Below, one piece after another: positions 7,274 to 15,328 of a stretch of 15,367 bases of DNA (positions within the stretch are counted from its first letter, which is position 1; every line of letters begins with the position of its first letter). The position numbers and the translations under genes were made by a program. The stretch comes from an uncultured Dyadobacter sp. GTDB lineage: Bacteria > Bacteroidota > Bacteroidia > Cytophagales > Spirosomataceae. The notes beneath the pieces were generated by a model. It saw nothing but the letters and a program-made list of their open reading frames with translations, had not been told where the DNA came from and searched no databases. Where the stretch lies: contig CALGRQ010000228.1 in the NCBI GenBank assembly GCA_937880795.1, forward strand, positions 1-15,367, given 5' to 3'.

Positions 7274-7341
7274 TACATATAGGGCCGATCATCAGCAGTA
7301 TTTTCTAATTTAGAACCACTAAATCAATCCTAATCGAAACG

Positions 7342-8892
7342 ATGAGAAAATTATCCTGTTATCTGGTAGCAGGTATGCTGCTGGTAGGTGGCCATACGTA
7401 TGCCCAGAAAAAAGATGCCGTGGTGGAAGGCATTGTGAAAGAAGCAACTGAAAATTCACAGCTCGAAAAATTAGCACATGAGCTATTGGACGTGATCGGA
7501 CCGCGTTTGGTAGGAACGCCACAAATGTTACAAGCCAATGAATGGGCAGTGGCTAAATACAAAAGCTGGAATATTGCAGCAAAAAATGAAAAATGGGGCG
7601 AATGGAGAGGCTGGGAACGTGGAGTTTCGCATATAGATATGGTCTCACCACGTGTGAAATCTTTGGAAGGAATGCAATTGGCGTGGAGCCCGGGGACTGC
7701 CGGGAAATCCGTTACAGCAGAAGTAATTATCGTTCCTGATCTTGCCGATTCACTCGCTTTTCAGAAGTGGTTGCCTTCGGTTAAGGGAAAATTTGTCATG
7801 ATCAGTATGTACCAGCCCACAGGCCGTCCTGATTATAACTGGCAGGAATTTGCCACGAAGGAATCTTTTGAAAAAATGAAAAAGGATCGGGACGTGCAAA
7901 CGGAAGCATGGACGAAACGTCTTGCAAAAACGGGTTACGGAACTCGATCTCTTCCGGCTGCTTTGGAAAAGGCGGGTGCGGCAGGTATCGTGATGTCGTA
8001 TTGGTCTAAGGGTTTTGGCGCCAATAAAATTTTTGGAGCTTATACCAAAAAGATCCCCACAGTGGATATTTCGTTAGAGGATTATGGATTGTTGTACCGT
8101 TTGGCGGAATCGGGAAATACGCCTAAAATCAGCGTTCGTGCAGATGCGAAGGAAATGGGTGTGGTACCTACTTTCAATACCATTGCGGAAATTAAAGGCA
8201 CTGAAAAGCCAGATGAATACGTAATTCTTTCGGCGCATTTCGACTCATGGGATGGTGGAACCGGTGCCACCGACAACGGAACCGGAACCATTGTGATGAT
8301 GGAAGCGATGCGTATTCTTAAAAAAATGTATCCAAATCCAAAAAGAACCATCTTGGTTGGACATTGGGGAAGTGAAGAGCAAGGTTTGAATGGCTCGCGT
8401 GCGTTTGTTGAGGACCATCCGGAAATTGTGAATAACGTGCAGGCAGTGTTTAATCAGGATAACGGAACAGGAAGGGTTGTGAGCATGGCTGGACAAGGCT
8501 TCTTAAATTCGTATGACTACCTGGGGCGCTGGTTATCCAAAGTGCCTGAATCCATCCGCTCCCAAATTGATACGAGATTTCCAGGAGCACCAGGAGCAGG
8601 TGGATCTGACTTTGCCTCGTTTGTAGCAGTAGGTGCACCGGCATTTTCATTGAGTTCTCTCAACTGGTCATATGGTAACTATACATGGCATACCAACAGA
8701 GATACCTATGATAAAATCGTTTTCGACGATGTGCGTAGCAATGCAATTCTAGCGGCTATACTGGCTTATGAAGCGAGTGAAGATCCTGCTAAGACCTCCC
8801 GTGAAAAAAGCGTATTGCCATTAAATTCTAAGGGTGAGCCAGGTACATGGCCGGTTCAGCAGAAGGCAACCCGTAAAGGTGGAGTGAATTAA
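7342..8892 (+). CDS. Exported M28 family metallopeptidase, carboxypeptidase Q-like
   Basis: A 516-residue zinc peptidase with an N-terminal signal peptide (MRKLSCYLVAGMLL..., likely cut after Ala21), acting in the periplasm or outside. The opening LLDVIGPRLVGTP...ANEWA and the later WERG segment are typical of the carboxypeptidase Q/plasma glutamate carboxypeptidase branch. A PA-like insertion (about 125-265) precedes the catalytic part. The two-zinc site is complete: H299 in SAHFDSWDGG, bridging D311 in ATDNGTG, catalytic E345 and ligand E346 in GSEEQGLNGS, D373 in NQDNGTG, and H450 in WHTNRDTYD. It probably hydrolyses dipeptides or releases terminal residues from short peptides. It is a monocistronic unit ended by a strong terminator and is divergent from the ACP operon. 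Confidence 0.94.
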   Translation: MRKLSCYLVAGMLLVGGHTYAQKKDAVVEGIVKEATENSQLEKLAHELLDVIGPRLVGTPQMLQANEWAVAKYKSWNIAAKNEKWGEWRGWERGVSHIDMVSPRVKSLEGMQLAWSPGTAGKSVTAEVIIVPDLADSLAFQKWLPSVKGKFVMISMYQPTGRPDYNWQEFATKESFEKMKKDRDVQTEAWTKRLAKTGYGTRSLPAALEKAGAAGIVMSYWSKGFGANKIFGAYTKKIPTVDISLEDYGLLYRLAESGNTPKISVRADAKEMGVVPTFNTIAEIKGTEKPDEYVILSAHFDSWDGGTGATDNGTGTIVMMEAMRILKKMYPNPKRTILVGHWGSEEQGLNGSRAFVEDHPEIVNNVQAVFNQDNGTGRVVSMAGQGFLNSYDYLGRWLSKVPESIRSQIDTRFPGAPGAGGSDFASFVAVGAPAFSLSSLNWSYGNYTWHTNRDTYDKIVFDDVRSNAILAAILAYEASEDPAKTSREKSVLPLNSKGEPGTWPVQQKATRKGGVN

Positions 8893-8952
8893 TTTTAACT
8901 GGTGTACAGATATGTCTGCATAATTTTCAGGCACTTAATCACCATAGGATAT

Positions 8953-8995
8953 AGCCGTGAAACTCAGCAATTCCGTTGAGTTTTACGGCTTTTTT
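8953..8995 (+). terminator. Rho-independent terminator after the M28 peptidase gene
   Basis: A 14-bp stem with one G-T pair (arms 8953-8966 and 8977-8990, 10-nt loop) is followed at once by five T. It lies 60 nt after the M28 stop and separates it from the M1 peptidase gene. Confidence 0.88.
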
Positions 8996-9056
8996 GTTGC
9001 AATCGGTATAAAATTTGAAGAGAACCTATATCTTTAATATACCAAACAAATATAAG

Positions 9057-11309
9057 ATGCGGGTATTTTTACTTTTTCTTAATGTATTGATTTGTAATGT
9101 GCTATATGCGCAGAAAGATGCGCATATGTTGGACGATACTACTGCTTTCTCCAATGAGCGTATCGCAGATATGGAGCAGCAGCGGTATCAAAAACTTTTT
9201 GCTGCCAGAAGTACATCGACTCTTGCATCTACGAATTTTGATGTGAAATATTATCGGGGAGAGTGGGAGGTTGATCCTGCTCAGAACTATATCAAGGGAA
9301 AGCTTACTGCATATTATGTGTTGACCGCTCCGGCAACCTCCATTTCCTTTGATTTGTCGAGTGCAATGGTCGTTTCTTCTGTATTGCAGCGTACTACAAC
9401 ATTGACGCATGCTCAAAGTGGAGATTTATTGAACATTACTTTTCCAAGCTCCATTGCTGCTGGGACGCTGGATTCTCTCACCATTACGTATGAGGGTACC
9501 CCCGTAAGTTCAGGAAACGGATCTTTTGTTAAAACGACACACGGAAATCCGGCAGTACCGGTAATCTGGACTTTGAGTGAACCTTTTGGTAGTAAAGACT
9601 GGTGGCCCGGCAAGAATGGGTTGGATGATAAAGCTGATAACGGGATAGATATTTTTATCACACATCCCAATACCTATAAAGCCGCTGCCAATGGTGTTTT
9701 GAAAAGTGAGACGCCCATTGCAGGAAACAAAACGGTTACACATTGGAAACATCAATACGCTATTGCCAGTTACCTGGTTTGCTTTGCAGTGACCAATTAC
9801 ACCGTTTTCAACAACAGCGTAATGGTGGGCAGTGTAAATTTGCCCATGCAAACATATTGCTATCCTGAAAGTCTCACGTCATTTCAGGCAGGAACGCAAA
9901 ATACACTGGATGGCATTCAGTTTTTTAGCAATTTGATAGGTACATATCCTTTCATCAACGAAAAATATGGGCACGTACAGTTTGGTTGGGCCGGAGGAAT
10001 GGAGCACCAAACCAGTTCCTTTATGTACAATCTCAGCGAAAGTTTGGTGATGCATGAGTTGGCACATCAATGGTTTGGTGATAAAATTACTTGTGGCGAT
10101 TGGGAAGATATATGGCTGAATGAAGGATTTGCTACCCATATGGCCAGTATGTATATGGAGAACAAGTATCCTGCCAATGTTAAAACGACACGCAGGAATG
10201 AAATTAACACCATTACTGCGGTTACGAGTGGTTCAGTGAAAGTGGACGACGTAACCAATGTAAACCGTATTTTTAGCAATCGGTTTAGTTATTTGAAAGG
10301 TTCTCATTTGCTCTATATGCTGCGCTTGATTTTAACTGATTCGGTGTTTTTTACGGCCATTCATAACTATCTCAACGATCCGGCTCTCTCGTTTAAATTT
10401 GCAAAAACAGCCGACTTAAAAGCACATTTGGAGGCTGCCAGTGGGAAAAATCTAAACTATTTTTTTGATCAGTGGTATAGCGGTCAAGGTTATCCTTCCT
10501 ACCAGTTAGAATGGATACCAGTCGGGAATACCGCTCAGTTCAAACTGAATCAGACCACTTCACACGCATCCGTTTCATTCTTCCAGTTACCTGTACCCTT
10601 GTTGTTCAAAAACACTTCAACCGGAGAAACCAAGCAGGTGGTTGCAAATAGTACGGTCAATGGGCAAACCTTTGTGGAAAATCTGGGATTTTTAGCCGAT
10701 TCTGTCGCAATTGATCCCGATTATTGGCTTATAACCAGAAACAATACCATCACACGTATTACCGATCCTTTGCCGGTCATATTTACGGATACCAAAGTAA
10801 AATGTTTGTCGGAGGGTGTACAGGTCTCGTGGGGTACGGCTGGGGAAAAAAAAGCCGCTCATTTTGACATAGAGAAAAGTGTCGATGCGCTTAGGTGGAC
10901 AACGATCGGGAGGGTAGAGGCAAAGGGTAATAGTGCGGATCCGCAGCAATATACGTTTACCGACATCTCTGTAAATCAGCTAAAAACGTATTATCGTGTT
11001 GTGGAATATGATACGGATGGGCAAATGATGTATAGTTATATAGTACAGAATAATTGCGGTGAAACAGCATTTAACGATTTGTTTATCAGTCCCAATCCGG
11101 TGGCTGATATTTTGGCAATAAAAAATGATCGGGGTGGAGTTTCTATTTTTTCTTATCGCATTTATGATGTTCTGGGTCGGTTGGTAAAAGAGGGAAAAGA
11201 GCCAGGAAACCATATATCCGTTTCCGATCTGACCTCCGGATTATACCTTTTAAAAATTGAAACCACTCAGGGACCGGGCTACCAAGCTTATCGTTTTGTA
11301 AAACAGTAA
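9057..11309 (+). CDS. Secreted M1 family aminopeptidase-like metallopeptidase with T9SS sorting domain
   Basis: A 750-residue secreted gluzincin. A signal peptide (MRVFLLFLNVLICNVLYA, cut near residue 18) is followed by the M1 N-terminal beta domain, then the catalytic domain. Substrate-binding GGMEH (about 314-317) precedes HELAHQWFGD (H333, E334, H337), and the third zinc ligand is E356 in WLNEGFA, the exact M1 layout. After a linker there is an FN3-like region (about 575-665) and a type A T9SS C-terminal domain (about 677-750), with SPNPVADIL, YRIYDVLGRLV and LTSGLYLLKI. The product is thus exported by Sec, then carried across the outer membrane by the type IX system. The open frame extends to a TTG at 9015, but the ATG at 9057 directly precedes the signal peptide and is preferred. 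It is a single-gene unit between the M28 terminator and the M17 promoter. Confidence 0.93.
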   Translation: MRVFLLFLNVLICNVLYAQKDAHMLDDTTAFSNERIADMEQQRYQKLFAARSTSTLASTNFDVKYYRGEWEVDPAQNYIKGKLTAYYVLTAPATSISFDLSSAMVVSSVLQRTTTLTHAQSGDLLNITFPSSIAAGTLDSLTITYEGTPVSSGNGSFVKTTHGNPAVPVIWTLSEPFGSKDWWPGKNGLDDKADNGIDIFITHPNTYKAAANGVLKSETPIAGNKTVTHWKHQYAIASYLVCFAVTNYTVFNNSVMVGSVNLPMQTYCYPESLTSFQAGTQNTLDGIQFFSNLIGTYPFINEKYGHVQFGWAGGMEHQTSSFMYNLSESLVMHELAHQWFGDKITCGDWEDIWLNEGFATHMASMYMENKYPANVKTTRRNEINTITAVTSGSVKVDDVTNVNRIFSNRFSYLKGSHLLYMLRLILTDSVFFTAIHNYLNDPALSFKFAKTADLKAHLEAASGKNLNYFFDQWYSGQGYPSYQLEWIPVGNTAQFKLNQTTSHASVSFFQLPVPLLFKNTSTGETKQVVANSTVNGQTFVENLGFLADSVAIDPDYWLITRNNTITRITDPLPVIFTDTKVKCLSEGVQVSWGTAGEKKAAHFDIEKSVDALRWTTIGRVEAKGNSADPQQYTFTDISVNQLKTYYRVVEYDTDGQMMYSYIVQNNCGETAFNDLFISPNPVADILAIKNDRGGVSIFSYRIYDVLGRLVKEGKEPGNHISVSDLTSGLYLLKIETTQGPGYQAYRFVKQ

Positions 11310-11405
11310 TGAGCATCAAGGAAGAGAAAGGTTTTAATCAATATGTGTCTTGATCAACTAAATCTTCCAGGTCAGACCTCTTTAACAGCTAACAAAAGAA
11401 TTTTC

Positions 11406-11435
11406 TTGAAAATACCCATACTATTTTTAGCTTTG
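11406..11435 (+). promoter_or_regulatory. Bacteroidota promoter of the M17 aminopeptidase gene (TTG-N19-TAGCTTTG)
   Basis: TTG at 11406-11408 and TAGCTTTG at 11428-11435 are separated by exactly 19 nt, an ideal -33/-7 pair for this phylum. Predicted initiation near 11442 leaves a leader of about 20 nt before the ATG at 11462. A small inverted repeat AGGTC-A-GACCT (11369-11379) lies upstream. Confidence 0.75.
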
Positions 11436-11461
11436 GTTTTACCAGAAATCAAAATAGAAAC

Positions 11462-12865
11462 ATGTATATCCGTCAAATAGATGAAGCGAAGGAAGAGACT
11501 CTTTTGCTTCGTGGCTTTACGCAGGGTAATGAGCCGGAAAATCAGAAAATGTTTAAAGCCGAAAAAGGAGAAATTTGGTGGTTTTCTTCTCAGGAAGTAT
11601 GGCTTGGATTAGGCAAAGACCCGAAGGTATCGGCTATGCTTAAAATTTTCAGATCCTTTTTTTTCAAGCGAAAAGATCGCTGGCCGTTGGATATAACACT
11701 GGATGCACGCGGTTTTACGCCCGAGCAGATTGAACTGGCTATAAACGGTATCATTCTTGGAGGATACGATTTACAACTCTATAAATCAGAGCCTAAGCCA
11801 ATGAGTCCATTCTTTGGAACGGATGGGAGACTACACGTTTTAGTGGATGTCGTTTCCGAAGCCGTGAATGAGAAAATTATTTTGGCACAGAAAACCGCTC
11901 TGGTACAAATGCGGATTATGGATTTAATGAATGCACCGGCCAGCCATAAAACCCCGCAAACATTGGCCAAATGGGCCGTGGAGTCAGGACGGAAGAATGG
12001 CTACAAGGTTAGCATTTTTGAAAAGGCACAGTTGCAGGAAATGGGCATGCATGCACTGTTAGCGGTAGGCAAAGGTAGTGAGGTTCCTCCGGTGATGATC
12101 GTTACGGAATATGTACCCGAGCGCTATACCAAAACCATTGCATTGGTCGGGAAGGGAGTTACTTTTGATACAGGTGGTATTTCTATTAAGCCTTCTGCCA
12201 ATATGCATCTGATGAAGAGTGATATGGGCGGAGCCGGGGCCGTATTAGGCATGGTAGAACTCGCTGCTCAGCTAAAACTACCCGTACGAATTGTAGGTGT
12301 AATACCCTCTACGGAAAACGGCGTGGACGGCTCGGCCATGAAGCCAGGTGACGTGATTGGCTCTTATGCTGGAAAGACGATTGAAGTGATTGATACCGAC
12401 GCGGAAGGACGTTTGATCCTTGCGGACGGTCTGGCTTATGCCGTCAAACATTTTAAGCCCGACGTGCTCATTGATTTAGCCACTTTGACGGGCAGTGTAA
12501 TCCAGACTTTGGGCTACGAAGCCGCTGGTTTATTCACGCCCAACGATTCGCTGGCCGAAGCAATAACACAGGCTGGAGAAAGTACCGGCGAGCGTGTCTG
12601 GAGATTACCCGTATGGGACGAGTATAAAGAAGAAATTGCTTCTGATATAGCGGATCTAAAAAACTATCATGGTAAACCTCTTGCAGGCGCTATCGTGGCT
12701 GCCAAATTCCTGGAAGTGTTTACAGATGCTCATGCTTCCTGGGCGCATTTAGACATCGCAGGTACTGCTTTTGGGGATAATGAATTTGCACCGGGTAGAG
12801 CCGGAACCGCCTATGGAGTGCGGTTGTTGCGAGAATTTGTTGTAGCGGAGACTGTCGCGCATTGA
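11462..12865 (+). CDS. M17 leucyl aminopeptidase family protein
   Basis: A 467-residue cytosolic two-metal aminopeptidase that removes N-terminal residues from peptides, probably as a hexamer. It has no signal peptide. The C-terminal catalytic domain (about 145-460) has all ligands at the same spacing as bovine lens LAP: K231 and D236 in GKGVTFDTGG, catalytic K243 in SIKP, D254 in MKSDMGGAGA, D313 and E315 in TDAEGRL, and catalytic R317. The signature NTDAEGRL reads DTDAEGRL here (Asn to Asp at 311), a mild deviation outside the metal ligands. The N-terminal domain is divergent, as usual. It has its own strong promoter, so it is not cotranscribed with the M1 peptidase. The function in peptide turnover is secure; substrate preference is not. 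Confidence 0.95.
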   Translation: MYIRQIDEAKEETLLLRGFTQGNEPENQKMFKAEKGEIWWFSSQEVWLGLGKDPKVSAMLKIFRSFFFKRKDRWPLDITLDARGFTPEQIELAINGIILGGYDLQLYKSEPKPMSPFFGTDGRLHVLVDVVSEAVNEKIILAQKTALVQMRIMDLMNAPASHKTPQTLAKWAVESGRKNGYKVSIFEKAQLQEMGMHALLAVGKGSEVPPVMIVTEYVPERYTKTIALVGKGVTFDTGGISIKPSANMHLMKSDMGGAGAVLGMVELAAQLKLPVRIVGVIPSTENGVDGSAMKPGDVIGSYAGKTIEVIDTDAEGRLILADGLAYAVKHFKPDVLIDLATLTGSVIQTLGYEAAGLFTPNDSLAEAITQAGESTGERVWRLPVWDEYKEEIASDIADLKNYHGKPLAGAIVAAKFLEVFTDAHASWAHLDIAGTAFGDNEFAPGRAGTAYGVRLLREFVVAETVAH

Positions 12866-12917
12866 GTTACAAGGGCTTGTCAGGCGCGCGATTGTCGGTA
12901 AATTCAATGGGTTTTAC

Positions 12918-12947
12918 TTGATAAATTGGTTCTTTTGGTTAGATTTG
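12918..12947 (+). promoter_or_regulatory. Bacteroidota promoter of the ATP-grasp gene (TTG-N19-TAGATTTG)
   Basis: TTG at 12918-12920 and TAGATTTG at 12940-12947, 19 nt apart, exactly match the -33/-7 consensus and have the same layout as the promoter of the preceding gene. Initiation near 12954 would give a leader of about 34 nt. Confidence 0.75.
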
Positions 12948-12987
12948 AGAAAGTAAGCCATACGATCATTCACCTAGGAATTTCTAT

Positions 12988-14202
12988 ATGAGTCACACAT
13001 TAACCTTTCTTTGCATATCTACTTTTTTTAAGGGAAACGACTTTTTGAGGGCCTGCAAAAGCGCGGGGAATACTGTTTTTTTGCTCACTGCGAAAAAACT
13101 GGAAGATAAGCCTTGGGCTCGGGAGAGTGTGGATGAGTTTTTTTATCTGGAAGAACAGGAGGGGGGAGAATATGATATGAACCAAATTATTACTGGTTTA
13201 GCATATGTGATGCGTACCCGACCTGTCGACAGAATTGTGGCTCTGGATGATTTCGATGTGGAAAAGGCAACACATTTGAGAGAATATTTCCGAATTCCGG
13301 GTATGGGCCAAACAACCGGCAGGTATTTTAGGGATAAATTGGCGATGCGTACCAAAGCGGCGGAGTCCGGTATACTGGTGCCTGGTTTTTCAGCACTTTT
13401 CAACGATGATGAAATTAATCATTTTATTGAGAAGTATCCCGGGCCCTGGATGATCAAACCCCGTTCTGAGGCTTCGGCAACGGGTATTAAGAAGATGCAC
13501 AATGCCAATGAACTGTGGGAAACTATTCATAGTTTGGGAGACAAGCGACATGCGTACCTCGTAGAACAATTTAAACCTGGCGATGTGTACCATGTTGATT
13601 CTATATCGTACAATGGGCGGGTAATATTTTTATGGAGCAGTCAATATCTATCACCACCGTTTGATGTGGCACATGGAGGCGGTATTTTTAGGTCCGTTAC
13701 CGTTCCATTTGATTCGGCCGAGGAGCATGCATTGGAGACGCTTGCCGTTGATTTACTGAAAGCATTTGGCCTGCGGCATAGTGCCTCGCATACAGAGGTC
13801 ATCCGTTGTCATGATGATGGCAAATATTACTTTTTGGAAACCTCTTCCCGTGTGGGCGGTGCACATCTTTCAGAATTGGTGGAGGCTTCTTCCGGAATCA
13901 ATCTCTGGAAGGAATGGGCAAAGATGGAAACGGCGGAAGCGAAAGGAGAAGGCTATAAGCTACCTCCGCTGCGCAAGGATTATTCAGGAATTATTATATC
14001 ATTGGCCAGACAGGAAACTCCGGATATCAGTCAATTTAATGATCCTGAAATTGTTTGGAGGATGTCTGAACCGCATCATATAGGTTTTGTGGTTCGTGCC
14101 AAAACAAGGGAAAGAGTAATGGAACTACTGGATAAGTATGCGGGAATGATTCAACAGGATTATCATGCGTCGGCGCCGGCACCTGACAAGCCGGTTCATT
14201 AA
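12988..14202 (+). CDS. ATP-grasp domain protein (carboxylate-amine ligase type)
   Basis: A 404-residue cytosolic protein with the ATP-grasp fold, as in enzymes that join a carboxylate, activated as acyl phosphate, to an amine. The N-terminal part (1-105) is a Rossmann-like preATP-grasp domain. The ATP-grasp domain follows (about 115-310), with K157 in PWMIKPR as the ATP-phosphate lysine, E193 in LVEQF of the hinge, and E270 and E284 (FLETSSRVGGAH) as likely Mg ligands. Asn in the common ExNxR motif is replaced by Ser286. The C-terminal 90 residues form a small extra domain. It resembles orphan ATP-grasp ligases (BacD-like or CarB-like) without matching a named enzyme that I can recall. It has its own promoter and follows the M17 gene by 122 nt. 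A dipeptide- or amide-forming role is possible but is inference. Confidence 0.88.
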   Translation: MSHTLTFLCISTFFKGNDFLRACKSAGNTVFLLTAKKLEDKPWARESVDEFFYLEEQEGGEYDMNQIITGLAYVMRTRPVDRIVALDDFDVEKATHLREYFRIPGMGQTTGRYFRDKLAMRTKAAESGILVPGFSALFNDDEINHFIEKYPGPWMIKPRSEASATGIKKMHNANELWETIHSLGDKRHAYLVEQFKPGDVYHVDSISYNGRVIFLWSSQYLSPPFDVAHGGGIFRSVTVPFDSAEEHALETLAVDLLKAFGLRHSASHTEVIRCHDDGKYYFLETSSRVGGAHLSELVEASSGINLWKEWAKMETAEAKGEGYKLPPLRKDYSGIIISLARQETPDISQFNDPEIVWRMSEPHHIGFVVRAKTRERVMELLDKYAGMIQQDYHASAPAPDKPVH

Positions 14203-14225
14203 TCGTATTTATTTCAGAGGATATA

Positions 14226-14258
14226 TTGTATAGAAGCAGCCGGAGTGCCGTACTTTTA
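14226..14258 (+). promoter_or_regulatory. Weak candidate promoter for the lipoprotein gene
   Basis: TTG at 14226-14228 and TACTTTTA at 14251-14258 (one mismatch to TAnnTTTG) are 22 nt apart. Initiation would be about 27 nt before the ATG at 14292. This fits, but the match is imperfect and chance is possible in AT-rich DNA. Confidence 0.3.
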
Positions 14259-14291
14259 TGGCGTATTTCGGTTGCTTTTAATTTTTATAGG

Positions 14292-14837
14292 ATGAATCAA
14301 ACTAGGAAGGTAGTATATCTATGGCTTTTGATGTTGCCGCTCATGTTGGGATGTAGCAAGGATGATATTGCGCCTAAAAATCAGATGCTCCATGGCGGAG
14401 TTTCTTATGAATTGAGTAAAGCAGCCGTTATTGACTACGGCAAGGTGGATGCCATGGAAACATATAGCCTAAACTTGTATCTGATGTCGGCCGATATTGC
14501 TATACAAGGCAAAAACAGCGTTCCCGATTCTATTTCGGGAAAGGGGCATTTAATGACATTTGAAATGTATAGCGACAAGCCCGGTGAATTGGCGGAGGGG
14601 AAATATGAATATGACCGAATGCAATACCGAAACCCGAAAACGTTTGGACCGGCCGTGGCTATATTTAATGCCAATTATCAAACCAAAACCGGTGATGAGT
14701 CTCCCATTGTGGCAGGAACGTTAACAGTTTCGAAAAACGAACAGGAATATATTATCGATTTCGAATGTATGGATAAAGTCGGCAAACGAATCAATGGACA
14801 GTTTAAAGGAGGGATAGCTTATTTCAGGATGCATTAA
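14292..14837 (+). CDS. Putative surface-exposed lipoprotein of unknown function
   Basis: A 181-residue protein with a lipoprotein signal peptide, MNQTRKVVYLWLLMLPLMLGC, whose lipobox LMLGC puts the lipidated Cys at residue 21. The next residues, SKDD, resemble the acidic lipoprotein export signal that sends Bacteroidota lipoproteins to the cell surface. The mature part looks beta-rich (for example YSLNLYLMSADI, HLMTFEMYS, GTLTVSKNEQEYIIDFEC and the terminal GQFKGGIAYFRM), suggesting a small sandwich or barrel domain. I do not recognise a family. The frame is open to a TTG at 14226, but the ATG at 14292 lies directly before the signal peptide and is preferred. It is probably its own unit, 89 nt after the ATP-grasp gene and ended by a hairpin. 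Confidence 0.78.
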   Translation: MNQTRKVVYLWLLMLPLMLGCSKDDIAPKNQMLHGGVSYELSKAAVIDYGKVDAMETYSLNLYLMSADIAIQGKNSVPDSISGKGHLMTFEMYSDKPGELAEGKYEYDRMQYRNPKTFGPAVAIFNANYQTKTGDESPIVAGTLTVSKNEQEYIIDFECMDKVGKRINGQFKGGIAYFRMH

Positions 14838-14853
14838 AAGAAATGTCTTATAT

Positions 14854-14890
14854 AGAAAAGCCCGTCCATGTAGCGTGAACGGGCTTTTCT
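14854..14890. terminator. Bidirectional hairpin terminator between lipoprotein and NTF2-like genes
   Basis: A perfect 12-bp inverted repeat (arms 14854-14865 and 14879-14890, 13-nt loop) with AGAAAAGCCCGT and ACGGGCTTTTCT arms. It sits between two convergent stop codons, and each strand reads a GC stem then a short T-run. Confidence 0.85.
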
Positions 14891-14896
14891 GTATCA

Positions 14897-15328
14897 TCAC
14901 ATCAGCTTAAATGCTTGTCTTCCGATGAGTTGCCAGGTACCTTTTGTCTTTTGCCACACCAGCAATACGCCTAAACGAGCCACGGCAGGATCTTTCCCTT
15001 TGTTATGGGTATCTCCAATCAGCTTATGTCTTACCAAGGCAAGATCACCCGAAATGGTAATGGTCTGTTCGCTTAAATCGATCTTGGTAAATTTAGATTC
15101 TTCGCTCACCAACGCGCGAATAAATTCATTTTTGTCTTCCAGTAAGCCATTGGAGTGTCCATATGTTAACTTGGGAGAAGTCAGTTTGTTTAGTTCCGTC
15201 TCATTGGCAGTTACAATGGCCACTTTTAGTTTTTCGACCAACGTTGCGATGGTAGCCTCTTCTTTTTGGGCAAAGGCCATCAAATTGGTGAACAGTAAAA
15301 AGGCTGCCAGGAAAAATATTTTTTTCAT
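14897..15328 (-). CDS. Exported NTF2-like (DUF4440/SnoaL-type) protein
   Basis: A 143-residue protein with a clear signal peptide (MKKIFFLAAFLLFTNLMAFAQ, cut near Ala20/21), so envelope-located or secreted. The mature part has the NTF2-like fold of DUF4440 proteins: a helical start (TLVEKLKVAIVTANETELNKL), then LTYGHSNGLLEDKNEFIRAL, and the closing strands ALVRHKLIGD and GVLLVWQKTKGTWQLIGRQ. This fold forms a cone-shaped pocket that binds small molecules; some relatives are enzymes, many are not. The open frame continues to the window end at 15367, but the ATG at 15326-15328 begins the signal peptide and is preferred, so the gene is probably complete. No function beyond the fold can be given. 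Confidence 0.85.
   Translation of the reverse strand: MKKIFFLAAFLLFTNLMAFAQKEEATIATLVEKLKVAIVTANETELNKLTSPKLTYGHSNGLLEDKNEFIRALVSEESKFTKIDLSEQTITISGDLALVRHKLIGDTHNKGKDPAVARLGVLLVWQKTKGTWQLIGRQAFKLM

Noticed and set aside
7053..7341. Possible small gene or RNA in the ACP/M28 divergent region
   Set aside because: No convincing reading frame, tRNA-like fold or strong hairpin; only weak promoter-like words and an 8-bp palindrome.
9015..9056. TTG-initiated N-terminal extension of the M1 peptidase
   Set aside because: The extension of 14 polar residues would push the signal peptide inward; the ATG at 9057 gives a standard signal peptide.
11369..11379. Inverted repeat AGGTC-A-GACCT as an operator
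   Set aside because: Arms are only 5 bp and no second copy was noticed; not enough to call a regulatory site.
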